Positions 6,454 through 13,029 of a DNA stretch of 13,518 nt are shown in pieces. The stretch's first letter is position 1. Every line of letters begins with the position of its first letter. This stretch comes from an uncultured Clostridia bacterium. Its GTDB lineage: Bacteria; Bacillota; Clostridia; Lachnospirales; Lachnospiraceae. Below the pieces are notes generated by a model. The model was not told the origin of the DNA, searched no databases, and saw only the letters and a list, made by a program, of their open reading frames with translations. The translations under genes were made by a program, and so were the position numbers. The stretch spans positions 1 through 13,518 of the forward strand of contig CAMJIC010000047.1 in NCBI GenBank assembly GCA_946405675.1. Reading direction: 5' to 3'.

Positions 6454-7401
6454 ATGATCGATCGTCTCGTGGAAGCTATTCAGAAGACAAAAGCGCCGAT
6501 CTGTGTAGGGCTCGACCCGCAGATGAGTTTTATTCCGGAGGAAATCAGGAAGAAGGCGTTCCAGGAATTCGGACAGACGCTGCCAGGCGCCGCGGAGGCA
6601 ATCTGGCAGTTTAACAAAGGCATCATCGATGCGGTCTGTGACCTGGTTCCTGCGGTGAAGCCTCAGGTCGCGATGTATGAGATGTACGGGATTGAGGGGC
6701 TCCGGGTCTTTGAGAAGACGGTATCCTACTGCCAGGAGAAGGGGCTGATCGTAATCGGTGATGTGAAGCGAGGGGATATCGGCTCAACGTCCGCGGCTTA
6801 CGCGGCAGCGCATCTCGGGGATGTTTCAGTCGGCGAGGCTTCTTTTGCACCGTTTCATGAGGACATCTGTACCGTGAATCCTTACCTGGGAAGCGACGGG
6901 GTGATGCCGTTCGTGAAGGAGTGCGCCGCACACGGGAAGGGGATCTTCGTCCTTGTAAAGACTTCCAATCCTTCCAGCGGAGAGTTCCAGGACCGCAGCG
7001 TGATCCTGGAGGACGGGAGCAGCTGCCCCTTGTATGAGCTGGTAGGAAAGAAAGTGGATGAGTGGGCATCGGATCCGGCTTTGATCGGAGAGAGCGGGTA
7101 CAGCGAGATCGGGGCTGTCGTAGGCGCGACTTATCCGGAGATGGGTGCGGCGCTGCGCAGGATCATGCCGAAGAGCTTCATCCTGGTGCCGGGATATGGC
7201 GCGCAGGGCGGAACCGGGAAGGATCTGGTGCCTTTCTTCCGGGAGGACGGCCTTGGCGCGATCGTCAATTCCTCCCGGGGCATCATCGCGGCGTATAAAA
7301 AGGAGCCGTATGCGGGACGCTTCGGTGAGGCGGGATTTGCGCAGGCTGCGCGTGAAGCTGTGCTGGATATGAAGAAGGATATTGAGCAGGCACTTACCTG
7401 A
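6454..7401 (+). CDS. pyrF: Orotidine 5'-phosphate decarboxylase, type 2
   Basis: Decarboxylates OMP to UMP, the last step of the pathway. The 315-residue length fits the longer type 2 subfamily rather than the 230-240-residue type 1. Motifs: ICVGLDPQ near the N-terminus, IGDVKRGDIGSTSAAYA with catalytic Asp103-Lys105-Asp108, PYLGSDGVMPF, FVLVKTSNPSS, FILVPGYGAQGG and IVNSSRGI (phosphate site). The ATG at 6454 follows AAGGAGGA at 6441-6448. The reading frame is open back to 6349, but those 35 codons run through the palindromic repeat and look non-coding. The stop codon overlaps the left arm of an inverted repeat that reaches toward pyrK. Confidence 0.95.
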   Translation: MIDRLVEAIQKTKAPICVGLDPQMSFIPEEIRKKAFQEFGQTLPGAAEAIWQFNKGIIDAVCDLVPAVKPQVAMYEMYGIEGLRVFEKTVSYCQEKGLIVIGDVKRGDIGSTSAAYAAAHLGDVSVGEASFAPFHEDICTVNPYLGSDGVMPFVKECAAHGKGIFVLVKTSNPSSGEFQDRSVILEDGSSCPLYELVGKKVDEWASDPALIGESGYSEIGAVVGATYPEMGAALRRIMPKSFILVPGYGAQGGTGKDLVPFFREDGLGAIVNSSRGIIAAYKKEPYAGRFGEAGFAQAAREAVLDMKKDIEQALT

Positions 7402-7446
7402 GGCTTTTTCCGGTTGTGAGGGCCTCAATTCGATTATATCAGGTAA
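7394..7446 (+). other. Nested inverted repeats across the pyrF stop and pyrF-pyrK spacer
   Basis: TTACCTGA (7394-7401, containing the pyrF stop) is perfectly complementary to TCAGGTAA (7439-7446). Inside it, TGAGGC (7399-7404) pairs with GCCTCA (7422-7427). The TGA bases are shared, so the full inner and outer stems compete. TTTTT follows the left arm of the inner stem and not the right, so it is not a classic terminator. The right arm ends 15 bases before the pyrK AAGGAG. Confidence 0.5.
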
Positions 7447-7473
7447 TTGCCGGATCATTCGAAGGAGCCGGAT

Positions 7474-8247
7474 ATGAAATACAGGGAGAAAGCAACTGTC
7501 CTTGGATGTGAGGAGATCGGGACACGGATCTTCAGCCTGAGGCTTGAGACGCGGCAGATCGCGGCGGAGGCAAGGCCCGGACAGTTTGTGTCAGTATATT
7601 GCAGCGACGCTTCGCGGCTGCTTCCGCGTCCCATCTCGGTATGCGAAGCGGATGCCGGGGCTGGTGTCCTGCGGCTGGTTTTTCGGATTGCGGGGAAAGG
7701 GACGCAGGAGTTTTCACGCCTTTGCAGCGGCGACAAGGTGGATCTGGCAGGTCCTTTGGGCAATGGGTTTTCCCTGGAGATGGGGGAAGGAAAGCGGATC
7801 CTCGCAGTTGGCGGCGGGATCGGCATTCCGCCGATGCTGGAGACTGCAAAACGGCTTGCCTCAGGCGGCCAGGATGTGACGGCGGTTCTCGGATACCGGG
7901 ACGAGGTTTTTTTACGGGATGAGTTCCCCTGCAGGTGCATCGTTGCGACTGAGGACGGAAGCTGCGGTACCCGGGGAAATGTTCTTGACGCGATCCGTGC
8001 CGGGAAGCTGGAGGCGGATGTGATCTTTGCATGCGGGCCGGCAGTGATGCTTCGGGCAATTGCGGCATATGCCAGGGAGCACGGGATCCTGTGCCAGGTG
8101 TCCATGGAGGAGAAGATGGCCTGCGGGATCGGCGCCTGCCTGAGCTGTGTGTACAAATCGAAAGAGATCGATACACATTCCCAGGTGAAGAATAAGCGGG
8201 TTTGCACAGAAGGGCCGGTCTTCTTATCAACGGATATCGAAATATGA
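7474..8247 (+). CDS. pyrK: Dihydroorotate dehydrogenase B, electron transfer subunit
   Basis: A 257-residue iron-sulfur flavoprotein that passes electrons from dihydroorotate, via PyrD, to NAD+. The N-terminal ferredoxin-reductase barrel carries the FAD motif RPIS (residues 52-55). The middle domain has GGGIGIPP (113-120) and CGPAVMLRA for NAD binding. Four C-terminal cysteines, Cys217-x4-Cys222-x2-Cys225-x18-Cys244, would hold the 2Fe-2S cluster. The length is normal for the family. The ATG at 7474 is chosen because AAGGAG (7462-7467) lies 6 bases upstream; a TTG at 7447 in the same frame has no such site. The next gene is its partner pyrD, but 174 structured bases separate them, far more than needed for translational coupling. 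Confidence 0.95.
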   Translation: MKYREKATVLGCEEIGTRIFSLRLETRQIAAEARPGQFVSVYCSDASRLLPRPISVCEADAGAGVLRLVFRIAGKGTQEFSRLCSGDKVDLAGPLGNGFSLEMGEGKRILAVGGGIGIPPMLETAKRLASGGQDVTAVLGYRDEVFLRDEFPCRCIVATEDGSCGTRGNVLDAIRAGKLEADVIFACGPAVMLRAIAAYAREHGILCQVSMEEKMACGIGACLSCVYKSKEIDTHSQVKNKRVCTEGPVFLSTDIEI

Positions 8248-8248
8248 T

Positions 8249-8302
8249 GATTTCTGCGGGCGTGAAATCAGAAACGGAATGACATGGAGTTACATCCATG
8301 TC
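8249..8302 (+). other. Two hairpins at the start of the pyrK-pyrD spacer
   Basis: GATTTC (8249-8254) pairs with GAAATC (8264-8269). GACATGGA (8281-8288) pairs perfectly with TCCATGTC (8295-8302) around a GTTACA loop. Neither is followed by a T run. They may stabilise or process the message between the two subunit genes. Confidence 0.5.
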
Positions 8303-8320
8303 GAAGGTGCGCCCTGTGTG

Positions 8321-8387
8321 TGACTTATACGGCGAGGCTTTCTGACGCAGATATCGAAAAAAACAGACAAGTAAGATGTATAAGTCA
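8321..8387 (+). other. 10-bp inverted repeat in the pyrD leader
   Basis: TGACTTATAC (8321-8330) is perfectly complementary to GTATAAGTCA (8378-8387). The last four bases, GTCA, are also the 5' half of the small stem in the shared motif at 8356-8414, so only one pairing can form at a time. Confidence 0.5.
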
Positions 8388-8414
8388 ATTCGTGACAGAT
8401 CCTTATATGGGAGG
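8356..8414 (+). promoter_or_regulatory. Shared structured leader motif, copy B (before pyrD)
   Basis: The layout matches copies A and C: an A-rich ACAGACAA segment, AAGAT, GTATAA, stem GTCA (8384-8387), loop ATTCG, TGAC (8393-8396), AG, ATCCTTA (8399-8405). AAGAT can pair with ATCCTT with one bulge. It lacks the CCAGG/CCTGG pair of the others and ends directly on the pyrD ribosome binding site GGGAGG (8409-8414), so its folding could affect translation. Confidence 0.4.
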
Positions 8415-8421
8415 AACGGAC

Positions 8422-9357
8422 ATGGCACAGAATATGAGCGTGGAGATCTGCGGGGTCAGGCTGAAGAATCCGGTCATGACCGCTTCCGGAACCTTTGGCT
8501 CCGGCGTGGAGTTCTCTGAATTTTTAGATTTAAACAGGCTGGGCGCAGTCGTGACAAAAGGGGTGGCTTTGGTTCCATGGGAGGGCAATCCGGTTCCCAG
8601 GATCTGTGAGACTCCCTCCGGCATGTTGAATGCGATCGGCCTCCAGAACCCGGGGGTTGCGGTTTTTGCAAAAAGGGATCTGAAATTCCTTGAGGAGGAA
8701 CTGTCCCGGGATCAGGCTGGGGAAGGGACCAAGGTGGTCGTGAATGTCTGCGGGCATTCTGAGGAAGAGTATATTGGCTGCGTGGAGAAGCTTTCGGATG
8801 AGCCAAGGGCGGATCTGCTGGAGATCAACATCTCCTGTCCCAATGTCCGGGAGGGCGGGATCGCGTTCGGGACAGACCCGAAGGGGGTCGAGCGGATCAC
8901 GTCTGCAGTCAGGAAGGCAGCACGCCAGCCGGTCATCATGAAGCTCAGCCCGAACGTGACCAGCATCAGTGAGATCGCAAAGGCGGCAGAGGCGGGGGGC
9001 GCGGATGCGCTGTCCCTGATCAATACGCTGACCGGAATGAAGATCGATGTGGAGCGAAGGACATTTGCCCTTGCGAACCGGACCGGCGGACTCAGCGGGC
9101 CGGCCATCCATCCGGTGGCGGTGCGCATGGTCTACGAATGTGCACAGGCGGTGAAGATCCCCATTATCGGGATGGGAGGCATCCGGACCGCGGAGGATGC
9201 GCTGGAGATGATCATGGCAGGCGCCACCGCCGTATCGGTGGGAACCGCCTCGTTCCATGACCAGACGACGGTGCTGTCCGTGATCGATGGGATCGAGGGG
9301 TTCCTTGAGCGGCATCAGGTATCTGACATCCGGGATTTGATCGGATGTGTCAGATGA
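8422..9357 (+). CDS. pyrD: Dihydroorotate dehydrogenase, type 1B catalytic subunit
   Basis: Oxidises dihydroorotate to orotate using FMN and hands electrons to PyrK. The 311-residue length fits type 1B. Motifs: NPVMTASGTFGSG, KGVALVPWEGNPVPRICETPSGMLNAIG (given as the region of residues 45-75), NVCG, NISCPNVREGG with the type 1 catalytic base Cys139, IMKLSPNV, NTLTGMKID, GGLSGPAIHPVAVRMVYE and IIGMGGI. The Cys base and adjacent pyrK both support the B subtype. The ATG at 8422 follows GGGAGG (8409-8414) and begins MAQNMSVEICGVRLKNPV, the normal start; an in-frame ATG at 8284 would add 46 residues coded by a hairpin-rich leader and is rejected. A near-perfect hairpin covers its final codons. 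Confidence 0.95.
   Translation: MAQNMSVEICGVRLKNPVMTASGTFGSGVEFSEFLDLNRLGAVVTKGVALVPWEGNPVPRICETPSGMLNAIGLQNPGVAVFAKRDLKFLEEELSRDQAGEGTKVVVNVCGHSEEEYIGCVEKLSDEPRADLLEINISCPNVREGGIAFGTDPKGVERITSAVRKAARQPVIMKLSPNVTSISEIAKAAEAGGADALSLINTLTGMKIDVERRTFALANRTGGLSGPAIHPVAVRMVYECAQAVKIPIIGMGGIRTAEDALEMIMAGATAVSVGTASFHDQTTVLSVIDGIEGFLERHQVSDIRDLIGCVR
9323..9353 (+). other. Stem-loop over the last codons of pyrD
   Basis: CTGACATCCG (9323-9332) pairs with CGGATGTGTCAG (9342-9353) with a two-base bulge and a 9-base loop. It ends one base before the pyrD stop codon. No T run follows, so a pausing or mRNA-stability role is more likely than termination. Confidence 0.45.
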
Positions 9358-9404
9358 CGGATTCTATTTACACTTTCATACGCCTCGGCAGCAAGTGCTA
9401 TGGG

Positions 9405-9416
9405 CTGAACAGTTAC
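9405..9416. repeat. Half copy of the 32-nt palindromic repeat
   Basis: CTGAACAGTTAC is identical to the right arm of copy 2 (4848-4859). The matching left arm is missing. It lies in the 93-base pyrD-pyrE spacer, 24 bases before the pyrE AGGAGG, and may be a decayed copy. Confidence 0.5.
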
Positions 9417-9450
9417 TTTATTTTTCATCCGGAAAGGACAGGAGGTTCCT

Positions 9451-10107
9451 ATGGAGCAGTATAAGAAGGACTTTATTGATTTCATGGTAGAGTGTCAGGT
9501 ACTCCGGTTCGGAGATTTTGTCACCAAAAGCGGCCGTAAGACCCCGTTTTTTGTAAACACAGGCTTTTACAGGACAGGGGCACAGCTGAAAAAGCTGGGT
9601 GAATATTATGCACATGCGATCCGTTCTAAATTCGGCACGGATTTTGAAGTGCTGTTCGGCCCTGCGTACAAGGGGATTCCCCTCAGCGTCACCGCCTCTG
9701 TCGCCATGTCTTCCCTGTATGGGGCAGATATCCGCTACTGCTCAAACCGGAAGGAGGTCAAGGATCACGGTGACAAGGGAATCCTGCTGGGAGGCCCCAT
9801 CGAGGACGGCGACCGGGTCGTGATCATTGAAGATGTGACGACAGCCGGAACCTCGATCCGTGAGACATTGCCCATCATCAAGGCGCAGGCCGACGCGAAG
9901 GTACTCGGGCTGGTCGTTTCCGTGGACCGTTGTGAAAGAGGCACGGGCACCAAAAGTGCGCTGGATGAGATCCGGGAGAGCTTTGGAATCGAGACTACGG
10001 CGATTGTGACCATGAAAGAGGTGACGGAGTATCTTTCCGGAAGCGTGATCGACGATGAGATGCTGGCAAAGATCGATGCATATTATCAGCTTTACGGGGT
10101 ACAGTAA
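9451..10107 (+). CDS. pyrE: Orotate phosphoribosyltransferase
   Basis: Couples orotate to PRPP to form OMP, the substrate of PyrF. The 218-residue length is normal. The PRPP-binding loop of type I phosphoribosyltransferases is clear: VVIIEDVTTAGTSIRE with Glu127-Asp128. GPAYKGIPL and SGRKTPFFVNTGFY are family-typical substrate and phosphate segments. The ATG follows AGGAGG (9440-9445) at 5 bases. Its TAA overlaps the start of the AAGGAGG that serves the next small gene, so at least those two genes are likely co-transcribed. Confidence 0.95.
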   Translation: MEQYKKDFIDFMVECQVLRFGDFVTKSGRKTPFFVNTGFYRTGAQLKKLGEYYAHAIRSKFGTDFEVLFGPAYKGIPLSVTASVAMSSLYGADIRYCSNRKEVKDHGDKGILLGGPIEDGDRVVIIEDVTTAGTSIRETLPIIKAQADAKVLGLVVSVDRCERGTGTKSALDEIRESFGIETTAIVTMKEVTEYLSGSVIDDEMLAKIDAYYQLYGVQ

Positions 10108-10121
10108 GGAGGCACACGGAC

Positions 10122-10280
10122 ATGAAGTCAGGAGAAAAAATCTATAAAACCATGAACCTTACGGGGGCGATCACGCTGACCGCCGGCATCGTCATGATCG
10201 TGGCAGGCGTCGCGACGGGTGTAATGACGATTGTGAGCGGAGCAGTATTGCTTTCCCGCAAGAAGGATATTCTTTTCTGA
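10122..10280 (+). CDS. Small membrane protein of 52 residues, function unknown
   Basis: The frame begins MKSGEKIYKTMNLTGAI and ends LLSRKKDILF. Residues 11-44 are almost wholly hydrophobic with many Gly/Ala, consistent with one long helix or a tight helical hairpin, flanked by Lys/Arg at both ends. The start is well supported: AAGGAGG at 10106-10112 overlaps the pyrE stop and lies 9 bases from the ATG. The gene is 13 bases ahead of the next small membrane protein gene, so the two may act together. I do not recognise the family, and a role in pyrimidine metabolism is not shown by the sequence. Confidence 0.75.
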   Translation: MKSGEKIYKTMNLTGAITLTAGIVMIVAGVATGVMTIVSGAVLLSRKKDILF

Positions 10281-10293
10281 TCGGGAGTCGGGA

Positions 10294-10611
10294 ATGGCAA
10301 AGAAAAAAGGATATCGATTTGAAGACCGCAGCCGGTACGGCCGGGGGATCATTTCGACCGTGACAAGCGCCGTATCGATCGTGATCTTTCTCTCCACTGC
10401 ATTTATCTGCACCGTGATGGCGGGCAGGGCGCCGCAGTGGATCGGCGCACTTGGTTTTTCCGGTTTTGTCATGAGCTTCTACGGGATGATCGTGGGACTG
10501 GAAAGCTTTCGTGAGAGAAATGAATCCTACCTGCTGAGCAAGGTTGGGACACTCATGGGCGGCGCTATGGTTGCGGTCTGGTTTATTGTCTTCTGTGTAG
10601 GGCTGGCCTGA
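10294..10611 (+). CDS. Predicted three-helix membrane protein, function unknown
   Basis: The protein has 105 residues. A basic cytoplasmic start (MAKKKGYRFEDRSRYGRG) precedes three hydrophobic segments at about residues 19-42, 48-70 and 83-104, with a charged loop (ESFRERNESYLL) between the second and third. It resembles small uncharacterised membrane proteins of Lachnospiraceae, possibly the DUF6142 group, but that label is a guess from memory. GGGAG at 10283-10287 is a moderate ribosome binding site. It is 13 bases downstream of the 52-residue membrane protein gene and is probably the last gene of the pyrE-linked unit, since an inverted repeat follows. Confidence 0.75.
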   Translation: MAKKKGYRFEDRSRYGRGIISTVTSAVSIVIFLSTAFICTVMAGRAPQWIGALGFSGFVMSFYGMIVGLESFRERNESYLLSKVGTLMGGAMVAVWFIVFCVGLA

Positions 10612-10630
10612 GGCGCGCAGCCGTATTGCC

Positions 10631-10686
10631 TTGCGCAGAATGAGGGTCACAAGTCATACTATGTGATTGGTTTTTGAGCTGCGCAA
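10631..10686 (+). terminator. Inverted repeat, possible weak terminator
   Basis: TTGCGCAG (10631-10638) and CTGCGCAA (10679-10686) are perfect complements 40 bases apart. Inside, GTCACA can pair with TGTGAT around a 10-base loop, followed by TGGTTTTT. The inner hairpin is weak and the T run short, so termination is only possible. GTCACAAGTCATAC also resembles the foldback-element end GTTACAAGTCACAC and may be a relic. Confidence 0.3.
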
Positions 10687-10692
10687 TCGGAT

Positions 10693-10753
10693 GAAAAGAC
10701 AACCAGGATGTGCAAGTTACTTCGCGACAGATCCTTAGTTTGCCTGGCGAAGG
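10693..10753 (+). promoter_or_regulatory. Shared structured leader motif, copy C (before aminopeptidase)
   Basis: The order is GAAAAGACAA, CCAGGAT, GTGCAA, stem GTTA (10716-10719), loop CTTCG, CGAC, AG, ATCCT (10731-10735), TAG, then GCCTGG. AGGAT (10705-10709) can pair with ATCCT, or CCAGG (10703-10707) with CCTGG; both need the same AGG, so the two folds exclude each other. It ends 27 bases before the aminopeptidase ATG. Confidence 0.45.
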
Positions 10754-10780
10754 ACATAGTAACAAGAGAGATCAAAACCA

Positions 10781-12913
10781 ATGGAAGGAGCAGGTTATCA
10801 TCCTATGGAATGGATCTGGTTTGATGAAGAGGAAAGAGCACTGTTGAATGAGCGGTATGGCCTGGCGGTTGGCCGGGTCAGGGAGATCCTGCAGGAACAG
10901 AGTGTTCCTGCTGATTTTGTCTCGTACTTCCGCCGCACGGCGCAGTTCATTCTGCTGTGCGATGATGTCAGGGAGCGTCTCGAGAACGGGGCATATGATG
11001 CGGATCCGGCGCTGATGCGTTCGGACAACCGTGCTTTGTATGAGGATATCCTGCCGGAACATTATGGAAGCAGCTTTGCGAATCCTTCCTATGCCTGTGA
11101 TGTGCTGGGCGAGGAGATGGGGAAGCTCTTGTGTTTTTTGTATGCACAGGTGCGCGGGCTGATTGCCTATCTGTTTGAAGGAAAGCTGGAGGAGGCTGCG
11201 GCGCATGTGGAGCTGTTCGTCCAGGTATATGGAATTCTTGCCTCGTCTGACGCTAAGGAAGCGTTCTCCAAAACGGTATCGGCGGTCAGGGAGGCGCTGT
11301 ACTGGTTTGAAAGTGATTACGCGGATGTAATCGCGGCGCACCGGATCAGGGAAGGGATCGATCCGGACTGCAGCTTCTTTACGGATATATTGATGCATGC
11401 GGATCTGTCCAACACTGACTACCTGTACCGTTACGGTGAGTATATTACGGAAAATGAGCTCCGCATGGCCAGCTTCCTGAATTCGCTCCCGGCTGAGGAG
11501 ATCGACCGGATGGCGGATACCTGGTCGGAAGGCTACCGTATGGGATTTGTGCTTGCGAAGAAGCCCCTTGAGAAAAAGCGTACTGTCAACCTGCACTATT
11601 TCGCAGGCTTTGAGCGTGTCGTCAGAAAAGCGGCGGAGAACTTTGCAAAGATGGGCCTTCGTCCCACAATCTACCGATACAGCGTCAGCGCACTCACCAC
11701 GAATGGAGCAGCCCGCTCCGGGTTTTCCGGCGCAGTGCCGAATCCCCAGTATGATTACGACCACAAGGAAGACGGGGCGCTGATGCTTGACGCCCGGTAT
11801 CTTCAGCGAAGGGTGGAGGTGACGCAGACGGCCTATGAGCAGAGGAAGGAGCTGGCAAATGCCCATGGCGGTCCGGCTGTTCTGGAGCTGTTTGGGCAAA
11901 AGCCCTTTGAACCCGTGAACAATCCCCATGCCTGGTCTTACGATGATGCCCAGCGCAAGCTCAGCGTGAAGCTCAGAAACCGCATGAACAGGATCACCCA
12001 GGAGTTCATCATCGGGAAAGAACGCAGCTTTACGATCATTTCCTTCCCGACCCCTGAAATCGACGAAAAACGTTTTGAGGAAATCTTCCGTGAAACGATC
12101 CGCGTGAATACCCTTGACAGCAGGAAGTATCTGCAAATCCAGCAGACGATCATCGATGCCCTGAACAAGGGAACCTGTGCCCATATCCTTGGGACGAACG
12201 GAAACCATACGGATCTCACGGTACAATTCCATCCGCTGCGTGATCCGGAGAAGGAGACGATCTTTGAGAATTGCGGAGCAGATGTGAATATCCCGGTGGG
12301 GGAGGTGTTTACGTCTCCTGTGCTGAAGGGGACGAACGGAGTGCTTCATGTGACGCAGGTATATCTGAACGGGTTGAATTATCGCGACCTGGAGCTGGAG
12401 TTTCAGGACGGCGTGATCGTGAAGTATTCCTGCAGGAATTTTGACGCGGAAGAGGACAATAAGGCTTATATCAGGGAGAATATCCTGTTCCACCATAAGA
12501 CCCTGCCCATGGGGGAATTCGCGATTGGAACCAATACCACAGCCTATGCGATGGCGCACCGCTTCGGGATCGCCCAGCGGCTTCCGATCCTGATCGCAGA
12601 AAAGACAGGCCCTCACTTTGCGGTGGGTGATACCTGCTATTCCTGGGAAGAGGACAATCAGCTGTTCAATCCGGACGGAAAGGAAATCATTGCCAAGGAC
12701 AATGAAATCTCGGCCCGGAGGAAGGAAGACCCATCTAAGGCGTATTTCCAGTGCCATACAGACATCACGATCCCTTATGAGGAACTGGGACTGATCGAAG
12801 TGAGCGGGAAGGACGGATACCGCGCCCAGATCATCCGGGACGGACGGTTCGTGCTGCCCGGAGTGCAGGAATTAAATGCACCCCTGGATGAGATGATGCG
12901 CTGGAAGGTGTGA
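10781..12913 (+). CDS. M29-family metallo-aminopeptidase with long N-terminal extension
   Basis: The protein has 710 residues; the classic M29 enzymes (AmpS, AmpT) have about 410. The C-terminal part carries the five metal ligands of the family: Glu508 in VGEVFTSP, Glu579 in LPMGEFAIG, His612 in GPHFAVGD, and His659-x-Asp661 in CHTDITIPYEELG. An active, probably cytosolic enzyme removing N-terminal residues from peptides is expected. Residues 1 to about 280 are mostly helical and lack recognised motifs; long M29-like proteins of this type are, as I recall, usual in Clostridia. The start is uncertain: ATG at 10781 has only a weak AAGAGAG upstream, while GGAAGGAG (10783-10790) lies 14 bases before a second in-frame ATG at 10805. 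The gene is preceded by the shared leader motif and is unrelated in pathway to its neighbours. Confidence 0.85.
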   Translation: MEGAGYHPMEWIWFDEEERALLNERYGLAVGRVREILQEQSVPADFVSYFRRTAQFILLCDDVRERLENGAYDADPALMRSDNRALYEDILPEHYGSSFANPSYACDVLGEEMGKLLCFLYAQVRGLIAYLFEGKLEEAAAHVELFVQVYGILASSDAKEAFSKTVSAVREALYWFESDYADVIAAHRIREGIDPDCSFFTDILMHADLSNTDYLYRYGEYITENELRMASFLNSLPAEEIDRMADTWSEGYRMGFVLAKKPLEKKRTVNLHYFAGFERVVRKAAENFAKMGLRPTIYRYSVSALTTNGAARSGFSGAVPNPQYDYDHKEDGALMLDARYLQRRVEVTQTAYEQRKELANAHGGPAVLELFGQKPFEPVNNPHAWSYDDAQRKLSVKLRNRMNRITQEFIIGKERSFTIISFPTPEIDEKRFEEIFRETIRVNTLDSRKYLQIQQTIIDALNKGTCAHILGTNGNHTDLTVQFHPLRDPEKETIFENCGADVNIPVGEVFTSPVLKGTNGVLHVTQVYLNGLNYRDLELEFQDGVIVKYSCRNFDAEEDNKAYIRENILFHHKTLPMGEFAIGTNTTAYAMAHRFGIAQRLPILIAEKTGPHFAVGDTCYSWEEDNQLFNPDGKEIIAKDNEISARRKEDPSKAYFQCHTDITIPYEELGLIEVSGKDGYRAQIIRDGRFVLPGVQELNAPLDEMMRWKV

Positions 12914-12944
12914 CCTTAAATTGGAAAAGCCTTATCACTTGCAG

Positions 12945-12973
12945 TTGACACTGAAAGGCGGCACGGGTAGAAT
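12945..12973 (+). promoter_or_regulatory. Sigma-A-type promoter of purE
   Basis: Perfect TTGACA (12945-12950), a 17-base spacer and TAGAAT (12968-12973). Transcription would start near 12980, giving a leader of about 50 bases, too short for a purine riboswitch. purE therefore seems to be transcribed independently of the aminopeptidase gene. Confidence 0.8.
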
Positions 12974-13029
12974 CAGGCAGGATACAGAAACGGCTGGTTT
13001 CCAGTTGAAGAGATGCGGAGGAGAAATAT

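Noticed and set aside
8279..8323. Possible 14-codon leader peptide (MTWSYIHVEGAPCV)
   Set aside because: There is only a poor ACGGA upstream, the frame lies over a hairpin, and its codons give no attenuation pattern.
8284..8421. In-frame N-terminal extension of PyrD
   Set aside because: It lacks a ribosome binding site, is coded by the hairpin-rich leader, and PyrD homology starts at 8422 behind GGGAGG.
10772..12757. Long minus-strand open frame of 661 codons opposite the aminopeptidase
   Set aside because: It is a mirror of a GC-rich coding region; no motifs or start signals, while the plus frame has all M29 ligands.
12914..13029. Purine riboswitch before purE
   Set aside because: The predicted leader is only about 50 bases and lacks the conserved junction; only a promoter and ribosome binding site are evident.
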